Source: Massilia violaceinigra (GTDB lineage Bacteria > Pseudomonadota > Gammaproteobacteria > Burkholderiales > Burkholderiaceae_D). From it: 64,000 nt of DNA. Of the stretch, positions 28,040-37,393 are shown one piece after another. The stretch covers positions 3,286,001-3,350,000 of the forward strand of contig NZ_CP024608.1 in the NCBI RefSeq assembly GCF_002752675.1, in the 5' to 3' direction. Both the position numbers and the translations under genes were made by a program. Numbering within the stretch: the first letter of the stretch is position 1; every line of letters begins with the position of its first letter. The notes beneath the pieces were generated by a model. The model was not told where the DNA came from. It did not search any database and was given only the letters and a program-made list of their open reading frames with translations.

Positions 28040-28692
28040 GGCACAAGCACGTAGCCGATGCCGCGCGCGGTGTGAATGCGTTCGGCCCCGATTTTGCGGC
28101 GCAAATTGGAAATGTGGACTTCGATCGTGGCGAAATCGACTGGTTCACCGAGCGGATCGAGTCGTTGCGACAGGGCGCCCTTGGCGACAACCGCACCAGG
28201 TTCACGCGCCAGCTCCAGCAATAACTGGAATTCACGCGGCGACAAATTGAGTGCTTGACCGCCGAGCCGCGCCAGATAACGGCGCGGTTCGATGGTCAAC
28301 GCGCCGATAGCCCATTGCTCGCTGGCCTGGCGGGCATAACGCCGCAATACCGCGCGAATGCGCGAAATCAGTTCCTCGGTCGCGAACGGCTTCACGATGA
28401 AATCGTCAGCGCCACCGTCCAGCCCAGTGAGCCGGTCCTGGAGCCCGGAGCGCGCCGTCATCACGATCACAGGCACCGTGCTCGCGGCTCGCCGCCAGCG
28501 CGCCAGCAAGTCGAAACCGCAGCCGTCGGGCAGCGACAGGTCGAGCAGCACGCAGTTAAATGCCGTGTCGTGAAAACCCTGCGGTGCGTCGCTGGCGCGG
28601 CGCAGCCATTCGCTGCTGATGCCTTCCGTCCTCAGGGCGCCTTGCAAGGCGCGCCCGAAATCGAGGTCATCTTCAATGAGGAGTAGGTGCAT
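28036..28692 (-). CDS. OmpR-family response regulator (QseB/PmrA type)
   Basis: 218 residues: an N-terminal receiver domain (LLLIEDDLDFGRAL, phospho-acceptor Asp in VLLDLSLPDGCG, Lys in FIVKPF) and a C-terminal winged-helix DNA-binding domain (LNLSPREFQLLLELAREPG, then EVHISNLRRKIGAERIHTAR). It is the first gene of the two-component operon and reads divergently from the lipoprotein hydrolase at 28835. The inverted repeats between them (28719-28763) are its most likely binding sites. Confidence 0.95.
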   Translation of the reverse strand: MHLLLIEDDLDFGRALQGALRTEGISSEWLRRASDAPQGFHDTAFNCVLLDLSLPDGCGFDLLARWRRAASTVPVIVMTARSGLQDRLTGLDGGADDFIVKPFATEELISRIRAVLRRYARQASEQWAIGALTIEPRRYLARLGGQALNLSPREFQLLLELAREPGAVVAKGALSQRLDPLGEPVDFATIEVHISNLRRKIGAERIHTARGIGYVLVP

Positions 28693-28718
28693 GGCGCGAT
28701 TATACCGAGCCGATTCTT

Positions 28719-28763
28719 AACGCCAGCCAAAGGCCATCTTTGGCCAGAGCGAAGGTTGGCGTT
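28719..28763. promoter_or_regulatory. Nested inverted repeats in divergent gap
   Basis: AACGCCAGCC (28719-28728) and GGTTGGCGTT (28754-28763) form 10-bp inverted arms with one mismatch. Inside them lies a perfect CCAAAG-N5-CTTTGG repeat (28727-28743). They sit in the 142-bp gap between the divergent regulator and hydrolase genes and look like operator sites. Confidence 0.5.
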
Positions 28764-28834
28764 TGCATAATGCCAATGCTGCTCCCGCCCGCTAATCGGC
28801 AGGCCAGCAATTGTGATCATCCACCGGAGGCCTC

Positions 28835-30352
28835 ATGCCAAACGCAATTCCATCTACCCGATTCCTGACCCTCGGCGCCGCGCTGGCCGTTCTACTGAGC
28901 GGCTGCGGCGGCTCGCCGGCCAGCCCGGACCGGGCCGACGACACATCGGCCGGTCGCGGCGCGCTGCTGCGCCATTCCCCGACGCGCCTGCTGTCGCTGG
29001 ACGCGGCCGGGGTCGCCACGCAACTGAATAAATTCGGTACCCAATTGCTGCTGGTCGCCGGCGCACCCAAGTGCGGCATCGACTTTCATCATGTCGAGTA
29101 CAACACGGTCGGCGCGGCGGGCGAACCGACGACAGCCTCCGCCGCCATGCTGGTCCCGACCGGCGCCGATCCGGCATGCGGCGGCAAGCGCCCGGTCGTG
29201 TTGTATGGGCATGGCAGTTCGTTCCAGCGCAAGCTGAACATGGCCGACATCACCGATGCGACGAATGAAGGAGCGGGCAGGATCGGCACGCCGGCCGCCA
29301 TGTATGCCGCACAGGGTTATATTGTCATCGCGCCCAATTACGCCGGTTACGACACCTCGCGTTTGAACTACCACCCGCACCATATCGCCGATCAGCAGTC
29401 AAAAGACATGATCGACGCGCTCGGTGCCGCGCGCACGGCGCTTGCGGGGCTGCCGCACCCGGCCGGCGAGAACGGCAAGCTTTTCATCACCGGTTATTCG
29501 GAAGGCGGCTATGTCGCGATGGCCACGCACCGCGCCATGCAGGCGGCGGGCATCACGGTGACGGCGTCGGCACCGCAAAGCGGCAGTTACGCGGAGAGCC
29601 TGGACTACGAAGTCCTGGGGACCAGCGGCGCCCTCGACGACCTGCGCGCTTTTTCGCTCTCGACCCAGCTCCAGCTCGTGATGCAGATTACCGCGTGGCA
29701 GAAAGCGTACGGCAATCTGTATACGTCACCGTCGGACGTCTATTCCGGCACTTACGCCGGTGCGATGGAGACCCTGTTGCCGGCCACCATGGCATTGGAT
29801 ACGCTGGTGGCCGACAACAAATTTCCACAGTATTTCCTGAGTCAGGACATGCCCCATTACACCGGACTGACTGCTGCGCAGAAGGCATACTTCGGCACGC
29901 CGGCCCAAAGCCTGATGAACGCCAGCTACCTGAGCCGCGTGCTGGCCGATATCGCCGCCCATCCCTGTCCGGTGACGTCGGCGGTGGCGCCGCTGGCCTG
30001 CGCGCCGGCCAATCCGATGCGCGCCGCATGGTTGAAAAACGACTTGCGCACCTGGGCGCCAAGTGCCCCGATGCTGATGTGCGGCGGCAACGGCGATCCT
30101 GAAGTCAGTTTCGATCACGCTCGCCTGACGCACGCCTACTTCCAAGCCCACGGCTCCGCGGCGCAGCTGCTCGATGTCGATTCGCCTGTCACCGACAATG
30201 ATCCCTATGCACGGTCGAAGAACCTGTTTGCGGCATTCAGGCAAGCGGTCATCGATAGCGGCGACGATCCCACGACGGTCGACAATTATCATGGCTTCAT
30301 GGCGAACGTCGCGTGCGAAGTTGCTGCGCGCGATTTCTTCAGCCGGTTTTAA
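28835..30352 (+). CDS. Lipoprotein alpha/beta hydrolase
   Basis: 505 residues. The N-terminus is a lipoprotein signal with lipobox LLSGC (Cys about residue 26), so the mature protein is likely anchored in the outer membrane. The hydrolase core shows an oxyanion-type VVLYGHGSSFQR segment, the nucleophile elbow FITGYSEGGYVAMATH, a probable acid in GGNGDPEVSF and a probable His in NYHGFMAN near the C-terminus. It resembles secreted lipase/esterase-type hydrolases; the substrate is unknown. A GGAGG site lies 4 bases before the ATG. It is divergent from an OmpR-type regulator that may control it. Confidence 0.85.
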   Translation: MPNAIPSTRFLTLGAALAVLLSGCGGSPASPDRADDTSAGRGALLRHSPTRLLSLDAAGVATQLNKFGTQLLLVAGAPKCGIDFHHVEYNTVGAAGEPTTASAAMLVPTGADPACGGKRPVVLYGHGSSFQRKLNMADITDATNEGAGRIGTPAAMYAAQGYIVIAPNYAGYDTSRLNYHPHHIADQQSKDMIDALGAARTALAGLPHPAGENGKLFITGYSEGGYVAMATHRAMQAAGITVTASAPQSGSYAESLDYEVLGTSGALDDLRAFSLSTQLQLVMQITAWQKAYGNLYTSPSDVYSGTYAGAMETLLPATMALDTLVADNKFPQYFLSQDMPHYTGLTAAQKAYFGTPAQSLMNASYLSRVLADIAAHPCPVTSAVAPLACAPANPMRAAWLKNDLRTWAPSAPMLMCGGNGDPEVSFDHARLTHAYFQAHGSAAQLLDVDSPVTDNDPYARSKNLFAAFRQAVIDSGDDPTTVDNYHGFMANVACEVAARDFFSRF

Positions 30353-30380
30353 ACAGCGCTGACTTCGGCGGGGCCTTGCC

Positions 30381-30974
30381 TCAACGGCGCCGGGCGCGCC
30401 ACATGGCCACGAAACGGCGCAGGATGCGGGTCGCGCGCATGCTGTGGCGGCCGCCCGGTGCGCGCCGCCGGAACGCCTTGAACGCCCGGCGCAGACGGTC
30501 GCGCAGGGCGAGCGCCGCGCGGCTGCTGCGCTGGTAGGCGAGGGTGCCCTTGAGCGCGCCGATCCACTTGTCCTTGAACGCCATGAATGCGCCATGCCAG
30601 CGTGCGAACCATGCCAGGGTCAACAGGCTGGGCAGCGTGAGCGAGTACAGGCGCGTGACCGCCGCCGCGCCGCCGATCTTGGCCAGCACGATCACCGCCA
30701 CCCCCGTCACCGCATGCCCGTTGGCAATCGCGATCAGGGCCAGCAATTTCACCGGAAACAGCAGCACGGCGGGCAGCGCGAAGGCGCACAGCGCCCAATA
30801 GGGCGGCAGCGCCCGGATGCGCGCATCGAGCTGGCGCACAGGCGGCCAGCGCGCAATGACGGCGCCGATGCGGGTGCCGGTATCCCACAGCCATTCTTCC
30901 AGCAGCAGGATCAGCGCCGCCAGGTACACCAGCGGTGCCAGCAGGCGATAACGGCGTCGCGTGGGTCGTGTCAT
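30381..30974 (-). CDS. Small membrane protein of unknown function
   Basis: 197 residues from the ATG at 30974, which follows a strong AGGGAGGA ribosome site; starts further upstream lack one. Three hydrophobic segments lie at about 10-30, 60-85 and 90-125. The C-terminal third (about 140-197) is very basic, rich in Arg and Lys and without hydrophobic stretches, probably cytoplasmic and facing nucleic acid or lipid head groups. No family was recognised. It ends tail to tail with the hydrolase gene, 28 bp apart. Confidence 0.75.
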   Translation of the reverse strand: MTRPTRRRYRLLAPLVYLAALILLLEEWLWDTGTRIGAVIARWPPVRQLDARIRALPPYWALCAFALPAVLLFPVKLLALIAIANGHAVTGVAVIVLAKIGGAAAVTRLYSLTLPSLLTLAWFARWHGAFMAFKDKWIGALKGTLAYQRSSRAALALRDRLRRAFKAFRRRAPGGRHSMRATRILRRFVAMWRARRR

Positions 30975-31072
30975 GGTCCTCCCTTTGGATTTCATGATAC
31001 GTGAAAACATTGACAGCGCGTAAATAGGGTATCGCCCGGACAGGAAGCGCCTGCGCCATTACAATGAGACGC

Positions 31073-31636
31073 ATGAATAAAGCATTTGTCAAAGAATCGG
31101 ATAACGACGACGAGGAAGCCATTGCGCTGGCGCAAGCCATTCCTGTGGGCGCCAAGAATTACATCACGCCGGCCGGCTACCAGCGCATCAAGGATGAGCT
31201 GCTGCAGCTGATCGATGTCGAGCGGCCCGAGGTGGTCAAGGTGGTGCACTGGGCGGCCTCGAACGGCGACCGCTCGGAAAACGGCGACTATATCTACGGC
31301 AAGCGGCGCCTGCGCCAGATCGACGGCCGCATCCGCTTCCTGACCAAGCGCATGGATTCGGCCGCCGTGGTCGATCCCAGCGTCCAGCATGGCAACGACC
31401 AGATTTTTTTCGGCGCCACCGTCACCTACTGCAACAGCGCGGGCGAGGAGCACACCGTCACCATCGTCGGCATCGATGAACTCGATCCGCTGAACGGCAA
31501 GATCAGCTGGGTGTCGCCGGTGGCGCGCGCCCTGACCAAGGCCAGGGAAGGCGATCTGATCACCTTGCAGACGCCGCTCGGCCCGGATGAGCTGGAAGTG
31601 CTCAGCGTGCGCTACCCGGCCCCAGCCGGCGATTGA
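31073..31636 (+). CDS. greB: Transcription elongation factor GreB
   Basis: 187 residues from the ATG at 31073 (MNKAFVKES), the usual GreB opening; an ATG three codons earlier is possible. GreB enters the RNA polymerase secondary channel and stimulates cleavage of backtracked RNA. The N-terminal coiled coil ends with the acidic tip (SNGDRSENGDYIYGKRRLR) containing the catalytic-type Asp/Glu pair, and the C-terminal FKBP-like domain has FFGATVTY and the family motif KISWVSPVARAL. All key features are intact. Confidence 0.95.
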   Translation: MNKAFVKESDNDDEEAIALAQAIPVGAKNYITPAGYQRIKDELLQLIDVERPEVVKVVHWAASNGDRSENGDYIYGKRRLRQIDGRIRFLTKRMDSAAVVDPSVQHGNDQIFFGATVTYCNSAGEEHTVTIVGIDELDPLNGKISWVSPVARALTKAREGDLITLQTPLGPDELEVLSVRYPAPAGD

Positions 31637-31659
31637 TTTTTCATTTTAGCGAGTTGCCG

Positions 31660-32994
31660 ATGTCGATTTCCCATGCCACTTTCAACCACGCCCTGCGCAT
31701 ACCGCTGGCGGCCGAAGTCCACTCGCGCCCGTCGCTGCGCCTGAACGGCCCCGAAACGCTGACCCATCTGGCGGTCTATGCGCGCGAGGAGGGCGATGCC
31801 GATGCGCATCAGCTGGCATGCCAGAACCTGTTGCTTGCCGGCCTGTGCCGTCACTTCGGGGTGGCGCCGCCGCATCCGGAAGCGCGCTATTTCTTCCACG
31901 ATTTCGGCAATTTCCGCCTGCAATGGGAATCGCACACCGAGTTTTCCACCTACACGTTCGCCGAGCAGCGGGCCGAGCCGGTCGCGGCCGAGCAGGCGTT
32001 CGAGCAGGTGCCGCTGCGCCATGTTCCCGATGAGTGGCTGCTGAGCCTCGAAGGCAAGGTGATGGCCGCCACCCACGTGACCTTGCAGCAGGTCAGCGCC
32101 TCGCTGACCGAAATGCGCCATGTGTTCGCCGGCAATCTGCTGGTCGGCTGCGACAGCCAGAATTTCGCCAAGGTCTGGACCGATTTCGCGATCGCGCCCG
32201 ACGGTTTTGGCAGGGTGGTGATCCAGGACCTGGGCATGCAGTACCAGCAGGCCGGGCGCCTGGTGCAGCGGGTGCTGGAAATCGAAACCTACCGCATGAT
32301 GGCGCTGCTCGGCTTGCCGCAAGCGCAGCTGGCCGCGCCCGTGCTCAACGGCATCGAGGCGGACCTGGCGCGTTTGTCGGCCGGCATGACCGATGCCGGC
32401 GACGCCCACGCGGTATCCGACGCCTCCGATGCGCCCGACGACGAGCGCGAGTTGCTGCATAAAATCACGGTGCTGGCGGCGCGCATGGAAAAGCTGGCGC
32501 TGGAAAACAGTTACCGCTTCGCCGCCTCAAAAGCGTATTACCGGCTGGTGCAGGCGCGCATCGAGGAGTTGCGCGAAGCCCGCATTCCGGGCGTGCCGAC
32601 CATTCGCGAATTCATGGACCGGCGCCTGGCCCCGGCCATGAACACGTGCGAATCGACCGTGCGGCGCCAGGAAGCGCTGGCCGAGCGCATCGGCCGTACC
32701 AACGACTTGCTGCGCACGCGCGTGGGCATCGTGCAGGAGCGGCAGAACCGGCGCATCCTGGAGTCGCTCAACGCCCGGGCGGCCCAGCAGTTGCGCTTGC
32801 AGCAGGCGGTCGAGGGCTTGTCGGTGGTGGCCATTTCCTACTATTCGATCGGGCTGATCGCGTATGCGGGCAAGGCCATGAAGGCGGCCGGCGTGCCGAT
32901 CAACCCGGACATGGTGACCGGCGCCGCCATGCCGGTGATGCTCGCCGTTGTCTGGCTGGGGCTGCGCCGCATGCATCACCACGTGAGCCGCTAG
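31660..32994 (+). CDS. DUF3422 family membrane-anchored protein
   Basis: 444 residues. I chose the ATG at 31660 (MSISHATFNHALRIPLAAEV); a TTG nine codons earlier overlaps the greB stop. The sequence matches the DUF3422 family: N-terminal LAAEVHSRPSLRL, the central FSTYTF segment, and a C-terminal pair of hydrophobic helices (about 385-402 and 412-434) followed by RRMHHHVSR. A coiled-coil region precedes the helices. Its function is unknown; members are common single-copy proteins in proteobacteria. It starts 24 bp after greB and may share its transcript. Confidence 0.85.
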   Translation: MSISHATFNHALRIPLAAEVHSRPSLRLNGPETLTHLAVYAREEGDADAHQLACQNLLLAGLCRHFGVAPPHPEARYFFHDFGNFRLQWESHTEFSTYTFAEQRAEPVAAEQAFEQVPLRHVPDEWLLSLEGKVMAATHVTLQQVSASLTEMRHVFAGNLLVGCDSQNFAKVWTDFAIAPDGFGRVVIQDLGMQYQQAGRLVQRVLEIETYRMMALLGLPQAQLAAPVLNGIEADLARLSAGMTDAGDAHAVSDASDAPDDERELLHKITVLAARMEKLALENSYRFAASKAYYRLVQARIEELREARIPGVPTIREFMDRRLAPAMNTCESTVRRQEALAERIGRTNDLLRTRVGIVQERQNRRILESLNARAAQQLRLQQAVEGLSVVAISYYSIGLIAYAGKAMKAAGVPINPDMVTGAAMPVMLAVVWLGLRRMHHHVSR

Positions 32995-32996
32995 GC

Positions 32997-34388
32997 TTAC
33001 TCGCTCGCGAGTGTGGCGCGGCCCGGCTGCTGGTCGACCGGCTTGCCTGGCGCGAAGATCCAGGACGCGGTGGAAAAGGCCAGGTCGGACCAGCTGACGC
33101 CGTTGTCGTGCGATTCGCTGCGCAGCACGGCGCTGACCGTGCAGACAGGCGGCCTGACGCCGCGAGGGTCGCCGCCGCCGCAACCCTCGGGCACGACCGG
33201 GTATTCCAGCGCCATCACGTTGTTGCGCCGGGTCACCGCGGCAGGCGGTTCGACTTGCCTGCCCCAGGTGAGATCCTGGGCCTTGAGCGACGCGCTGACC
33301 TCGCGCGGAAGCGCCTCCGGATACCAGATCTTGTCCGGATACGTAAAACGCGTGAAGCGCTTGCGGTCCCGGTCGAGCATGGTGATGCCGATGTAGGGAA
33401 CGCCATTGGCCATGCCGGCGCCGCCGCAGTGCTCGTCTCGCTTGGGTCTCGGAACGTCCGCCAGGAACGTGAGCATCGACAGTTCGGGTTCCACGTCGAT
33501 GGCTGCGCGGCCGGGTGCGGCTACATAGGCAATCGAGACCAGTTGCACGAAGATCGACCTTTCGTCGCGCCATTCGCGCTTGATCTCTTCGTCATCCGGC
33601 TGCTTACCGGAGAGAATAAATTCGGATTGATCGGGCAGGCGGCAACGTATCACCAGTGGCGTGCCCTGTGCCAGCACAATGCGCCGCTCCCGGCGTTTGT
33701 CTTCATCGGGTGCAAAGCCTGGCCTGGCGGCGTCCGGCTGGTCCAGCGCCGATTTGCCGATGGTGAACAATTTGGATGCGCTGGTGACGACCGGCTCGCT
33801 CCATCTGCCCCCCTGGTCGGTCGATTGCATTTGCAATACGTGCGACAGCGGCGCGCGGTACACATCGGCATCCGCGTAGTGGCCCTGGTAGCGGCGCGTG
33901 AGCGCTTCTTCGAGCACCCACGTGGTGCCGAGTACCGCCACGCGCCTGTAGCCGCTATAGTTCAGGGCTTCGCGGGAGGAGCCGCGATTGGCCTGTGTTT
34001 CGACCTCTTCATCATGAGGGCGGTGCGCTTTCAACGACGCGATCTGACCCTTGGCGATGCTGCGGTACTGCCCCTTGCCGGAAGCGGGCGCATGGACGGT
34101 GTCGCCCCTGACATAAAACCTGGCGCACATTGCCGCTGGCGTAGCCGCGTCGTCGGGGCGTTCCAGCGATGTGATGCCCAGCTCGACCGGTGCGGCGCCG
34201 CCCGGTGCGAGGTAGCGCGTGTCGTACCTGGTAGCGCAGCCTGCCGGACGGACTCCGGCAGGCGCTTTGCAGTGCGCCTCCATCACAATACGGCCACCCT
34301 GGGGCAGCACGCATTCCAGAGTGTCCCGGGCAAAGCCGGACCGGGCATGCAGGCCCAGCACCAGCATGGTCACGAGGGCGGTTTTCAT
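32997..34388 (-). CDS. Exported Asp-box protein B1, unknown family
   Basis: 463 residues with a signal peptide (TALVTMLVLGLHARSGFA). The start ATG at 34388 overlaps the stop of A1 (ATGA), which decides it over two upstream Met codons. Two Asp-box-like motifs (S-x-D-x-G-x-x-W) are visible: STDQGGRW in the middle and SHDNGVSW near the C-terminus. Asp-boxes are beta-hairpin turns of sialidase-like propellers. A conserved CRLPDQSEF segment and several Cys suggest disulfides. It is a paralogue of B2 at 35220. No catalytic residues were recognised and I assign no function. Confidence 0.8.
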   Translation of the reverse strand: MKTALVTMLVLGLHARSGFARDTLECVLPQGGRIVMEAHCKAPAGVRPAGCATRYDTRYLAPGGAAPVELGITSLERPDDAATPAAMCARFYVRGDTVHAPASGKGQYRSIAKGQIASLKAHRPHDEEVETQANRGSSREALNYSGYRRVAVLGTTWVLEEALTRRYQGHYADADVYRAPLSHVLQMQSTDQGGRWSEPVVTSASKLFTIGKSALDQPDAARPGFAPDEDKRRERRIVLAQGTPLVIRCRLPDQSEFILSGKQPDDEEIKREWRDERSIFVQLVSIAYVAAPGRAAIDVEPELSMLTFLADVPRPKRDEHCGGAGMANGVPYIGITMLDRDRKRFTRFTYPDKIWYPEALPREVSASLKAQDLTWGRQVEPPAAVTRRNNVMALEYPVVPEGCGGGDPRGVRPPVCTVSAVLRSESHDNGVSWSDLAFSTASWIFAPGKPVDQQPGRATLASE

Positions 34389-35182
34389 TCGGTGCATTCT
34401 TTCAGGCATGGCTGCTCAAGCGGCGTGGCGCCGCTCTCGTCGCGGTTGCGGTAATTGCGCAGGCTGCGCGCGGAAGGGTGGGCGAGGCCGGCTTGCCGCG
34501 CGAGCGTCATGCCGGTCTCGAAAAAGTAGGGCGCGGCCTCGATACTGGCCGGTTGCCAGGTGTCGCCACGGTCGCTTGAGGTCATGCGCAGCACGGCACT
34601 CACCGGGCATTGCTGGGCATTGGTTTCGGCGCAGGCGGGAACGTCGGTCGCGTACAAGGGCAGCTCCTGCACCAGCTTGCCCTGGCGGATGGCCAGGGCG
34701 CCGGTTTTGCCCATCATGCGCAAGCCGCGCCGGGTTAGCAGTGCATCGATACGCAACTGCTCCTGCTTGTCGAGGTCGCTCTTGCCGGTGCGCGCCGGTA
34801 CCCAGAAGCTTTTTTCTCCCGGCATGCGCAGGGACAGACCGGTACCCGGCTGGCCCTGGGGGCTGCCCAGACGGGAGCACAGAAGTTCCAGATTGGGCCG
34901 TTGCTGCAAATTCAGATATTCCAGGTTTGCGCCCGTGTACACCAGATTGCCGGTGCCGCGCGCGCGGTAATACACCTTGAAGTCTTGCTGGTCGTCGCGG
35001 TTGGTACGACGGCTCGAGAAGTCACCCGGCTGCGCCCAGTCATGTTTTGCCTGGAGGATGAAAGCGCTGCCATCGGCCAGCTCGCATTCGACGGTTTCGG
35101 TTAGCTCGACGGCGCCGGCCGTGCCCATGAACGCGGCGGCAAGGCAGAAGGGGAGCGTGTGCAGTAGACAGCGATAAGCCAT
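34385..35182 (-). CDS. Exported Asp-box protein A1, unknown family
   Basis: 265 residues from the ATG at 35182 (AYRCLLHTLPFCLAAAFMG), a signal peptide ending near GAVELTE. The reading frame is open further upstream, but only this start gives a signal peptide and matches the paralogue A2. The protein has one Asp-box motif (SSDRGDTW) in a context, CPVSAVLRMTSSDRG, that resembles the C-terminal part of the B proteins, so A and B appear to be distant relatives. Eight or so Cys residues are conserved with A2. Function unknown. Confidence 0.8.
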   Translation of the reverse strand: MAYRCLLHTLPFCLAAAFMGTAGAVELTETVECELADGSAFILQAKHDWAQPGDFSSRRTNRDDQQDFKVYYRARGTGNLVYTGANLEYLNLQQRPNLELLCSRLGSPQGQPGTGLSLRMPGEKSFWVPARTGKSDLDKQEQLRIDALLTRRGLRMMGKTGALAIRQGKLVQELPLYATDVPACAETNAQQCPVSAVLRMTSSDRGDTWQPASIEAAPYFFETGMTLARQAGLAHPSARSLRNYRNRDESGATPLEQPCLKECTE

Positions 35183-35219
35183 GGAGTTGCTTCCGGAAAG
35201 GTGATGGAGGTGGACAAGC

Positions 35220-36599
35220 TTACCGGCGTTGCAGCGTGGCTCGGCCGGGCTGCTGCTCGAGCGCCTTGCCTTGCGTGAAGATCCAGGAGGCTTTCGAGAA
35301 GGCCAGGTCGGACCAGCTGACCCCGTTGTCATGCGATTCGCTGCGCAGCACGCCGCCGACCGGACAGACGGGGGCCTGGTCGCCCCGGGCGCCACTGGCG
35401 CAGGTCTGCGACACGAGCGGGTATTCCAGCCCGATCAGCTTGCCCCGGCGGCTGACTGCAACGTTGATGCCATAAGTCAGTTCCTGACGCATCAGCATCT
35501 CCCTGATCTGGCGCGGCGGGTCGCCCGGAAACCAGATCTTGTCCGGATAGTCGAATCGGGTGAAGCGCTTGCCGTCCTGGTCGAGCATGGTGATGCCGAT
35601 GAAGGGAAGCCCGTTGGCAAGGCCGGCGCCATTGCAGACTTGATCCTGCGCGGGACCCGCGGCGGCCGTCGGCAGGCCCATGAGCAAGGCCAGGTCCGGA
35701 TCCACGCTGATGGCGGCGCGGCCCGGTGCGGCGACATAGCTGACCGAGGCGAGCGGCACGAAGGGCTGCATTTCGCCGCCAGACTGGCGGTTCGCATCTT
35801 CGTCATCCTGCAACATGCCGGAGAGCACAAATTCGGATTGATCGGGCAGGCGGCAACGCAATACCAGTTGCTTGCCCTGTGCCAGCAGCGCGCGCCGGTC
35901 CTGGCGTTTGGCGGCGATGGTCGAGGCACCGGGTTTGGCGGCGTCCGGCTGGTCCTGCGCCGATGTGCCGATGGCGAATAATCTGGACGCGCTGGTGATG
36001 ACCGGGGCGCTCCAGCTCTTGCCCTGGTCGGTGGACAACGTTTGCGACACGTGCGACAGCGGCTGCCGGTAAAAATCGGCATCGGCATAGTGGCCCCAGT
36101 GCCAGCGCGTGAGCGCGTCTTCGACCACCCAGGTGGTGCCCTGCACCGCCATGCGCGTATAGCCGGGACGGCTCAGTGCGCGCCGGGCCGATTCGCGGTT
36201 GGCCTGCTTTTCCACTTCTTTATCGTAGCGCGGTTTCGCTTCCAGTGACGCAAGCTGGCCCTTGGCGACGGTACGATATTGCCCATACTCGGCGCCGCCA
36301 GCGTGCACGGCGCCGTCGCGGACATAGAAATTGGCGCACATTTGCGCCGGCGTACCGGAATCGCCGGTGCGGCGCATCGAGGTGATGCCCAGCTCGACCG
36401 GCGCGGCCCCGTCCGGCCCGAGGTAGCGCGTGGCGTACTGCGTATCGCAAATTTTCGGGTCATTGCCGTAGAGCGCTTTGCAATCTCCCTCCATCACGAT
36501 GCGGCCGCCCTGGGGCAGCACGCATTCCAGGCGGTCCTGGGCAAAGCCGGACTGGGCGTGCAGGCCCAGCACCAGCGCGGTCACAAGGGAGGTTTTCAT
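35220..36599 (-). CDS. Exported Asp-box protein B2, unknown family
   Basis: 459 residues, close paralogue of B1. The start ATG at 36599 overlaps the stop of A2 (ATGA) and is followed by a signal peptide (TSLVTALVLGLHAQSGFA). Two Asp-box motifs, STDQGKSW and SHDNGVSW, occupy the same places as in B1, and CRLPDQSEFVLSG and ITMLDQDGKRFTRF are also shared. Divergence from B1 is spread evenly and no frameshift is seen, so both copies look functional. Function unknown. Confidence 0.8.
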   Translation of the reverse strand: MKTSLVTALVLGLHAQSGFAQDRLECVLPQGGRIVMEGDCKALYGNDPKICDTQYATRYLGPDGAAPVELGITSMRRTGDSGTPAQMCANFYVRDGAVHAGGAEYGQYRTVAKGQLASLEAKPRYDKEVEKQANRESARRALSRPGYTRMAVQGTTWVVEDALTRWHWGHYADADFYRQPLSHVSQTLSTDQGKSWSAPVITSASRLFAIGTSAQDQPDAAKPGASTIAAKRQDRRALLAQGKQLVLRCRLPDQSEFVLSGMLQDDEDANRQSGGEMQPFVPLASVSYVAAPGRAAISVDPDLALLMGLPTAAAGPAQDQVCNGAGLANGLPFIGITMLDQDGKRFTRFDYPDKIWFPGDPPRQIREMLMRQELTYGINVAVSRRGKLIGLEYPLVSQTCASGARGDQAPVCPVGGVLRSESHDNGVSWSDLAFSKASWIFTQGKALEQQPGRATLQRR

Positions 36600-37393
36600 T
36601 CGGTGCATTTCTTTTGGCATGGCTGCTCAAGCGGCTTGGCGCCGTTCTCATCGCGGTTACGGTAGTTGCGCAGGCTGCGCGCGGAAGGGCGGGCCACGCC
36701 GGCTTGGCGCGCGAGCGCCGTGCCGGTCTTGAAGAAATAGGGCGCGGTTTCGATGCCGGCCGGCTGCCAGGTTTCGCCCCGGTCGTTTGACGTCATGCGC
36801 AGCACGGCGCTCACCGGACACTGCTGAACGTTGCGTTCGGCGCAGGCCGGCGCGTTGGTGGCGTACAAGGGCAGTTCCTGCACCAGCTTGCCCTTGCGCA
36901 TGGCCATGGCGCTGTTTTTATCCATCACGTGCAAGCCGCGCTGCTTTAACTGCGCATCGACGCGCTGCTTTACCACTTCGTCGAGGTCGCCCATGCCGGT
37001 GGGCGCCGGTACCCAGAAGCGTTTTTCTCCCGGCATGCGCAGGGAAGCACCGGTGCCCGGCTGTCCTTCGTAGATGCCCAGGCGGGCGCACAGGACTTCC
37101 ATATTGGCGCGTTGGTCCAGGCGCTGATGTGCCAGTGCCGCGCCGGTGTCCACCAGTTCCCTGCTGCCGCGCGCGCGGTAGGACACCTTGAAACTGTCCT
37201 GGTCCTCGCGCGCGCTGGCATGGCGCGCGAACACCGCCAGCGGGGTCCACTGATGTGTCGCCTGGAGCACGTAGGCACTGCCATCGGCCAGCTCGCACTC
37301 GACGGTTTCGGTGCGCTCGACGGCACCGGCGCTGCCCATGAACGCAAGCGCAAGGCAAAAGGGGAGCGTGCTTAACAAACAGCGATATGCCAT
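36596..37393 (-). CDS. Exported Asp-box protein A2, unknown family
   Basis: 265 residues, exactly the length of A1, from the ATG at 37393 with a signal peptide (AYRCLLSTLPFCLALAFMG). One Asp-box motif (SNDRGETW) is present. It is the first gene of a four-gene run A2-B2-A1-B1 that arose by duplication of an A-B pair. The gene is divergent from the TonB-dependent receptor at 37572; the shared 178-bp gap has a GGCATC-N5-GATGCC inverted repeat at 37459-37475. Function unknown. Confidence 0.8.
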   Translation of the reverse strand: MAYRCLLSTLPFCLALAFMGSAGAVERTETVECELADGSAYVLQATHQWTPLAVFARHASAREDQDSFKVSYRARGSRELVDTGAALAHQRLDQRANMEVLCARLGIYEGQPGTGASLRMPGEKRFWVPAPTGMGDLDEVVKQRVDAQLKQRGLHVMDKNSAMAMRKGKLVQELPLYATNAPACAERNVQQCPVSAVLRMTSNDRGETWQPAGIETAPYFFKTGTALARQAGVARPSARSLRNYRNRDENGAKPLEQPCQKKCTE

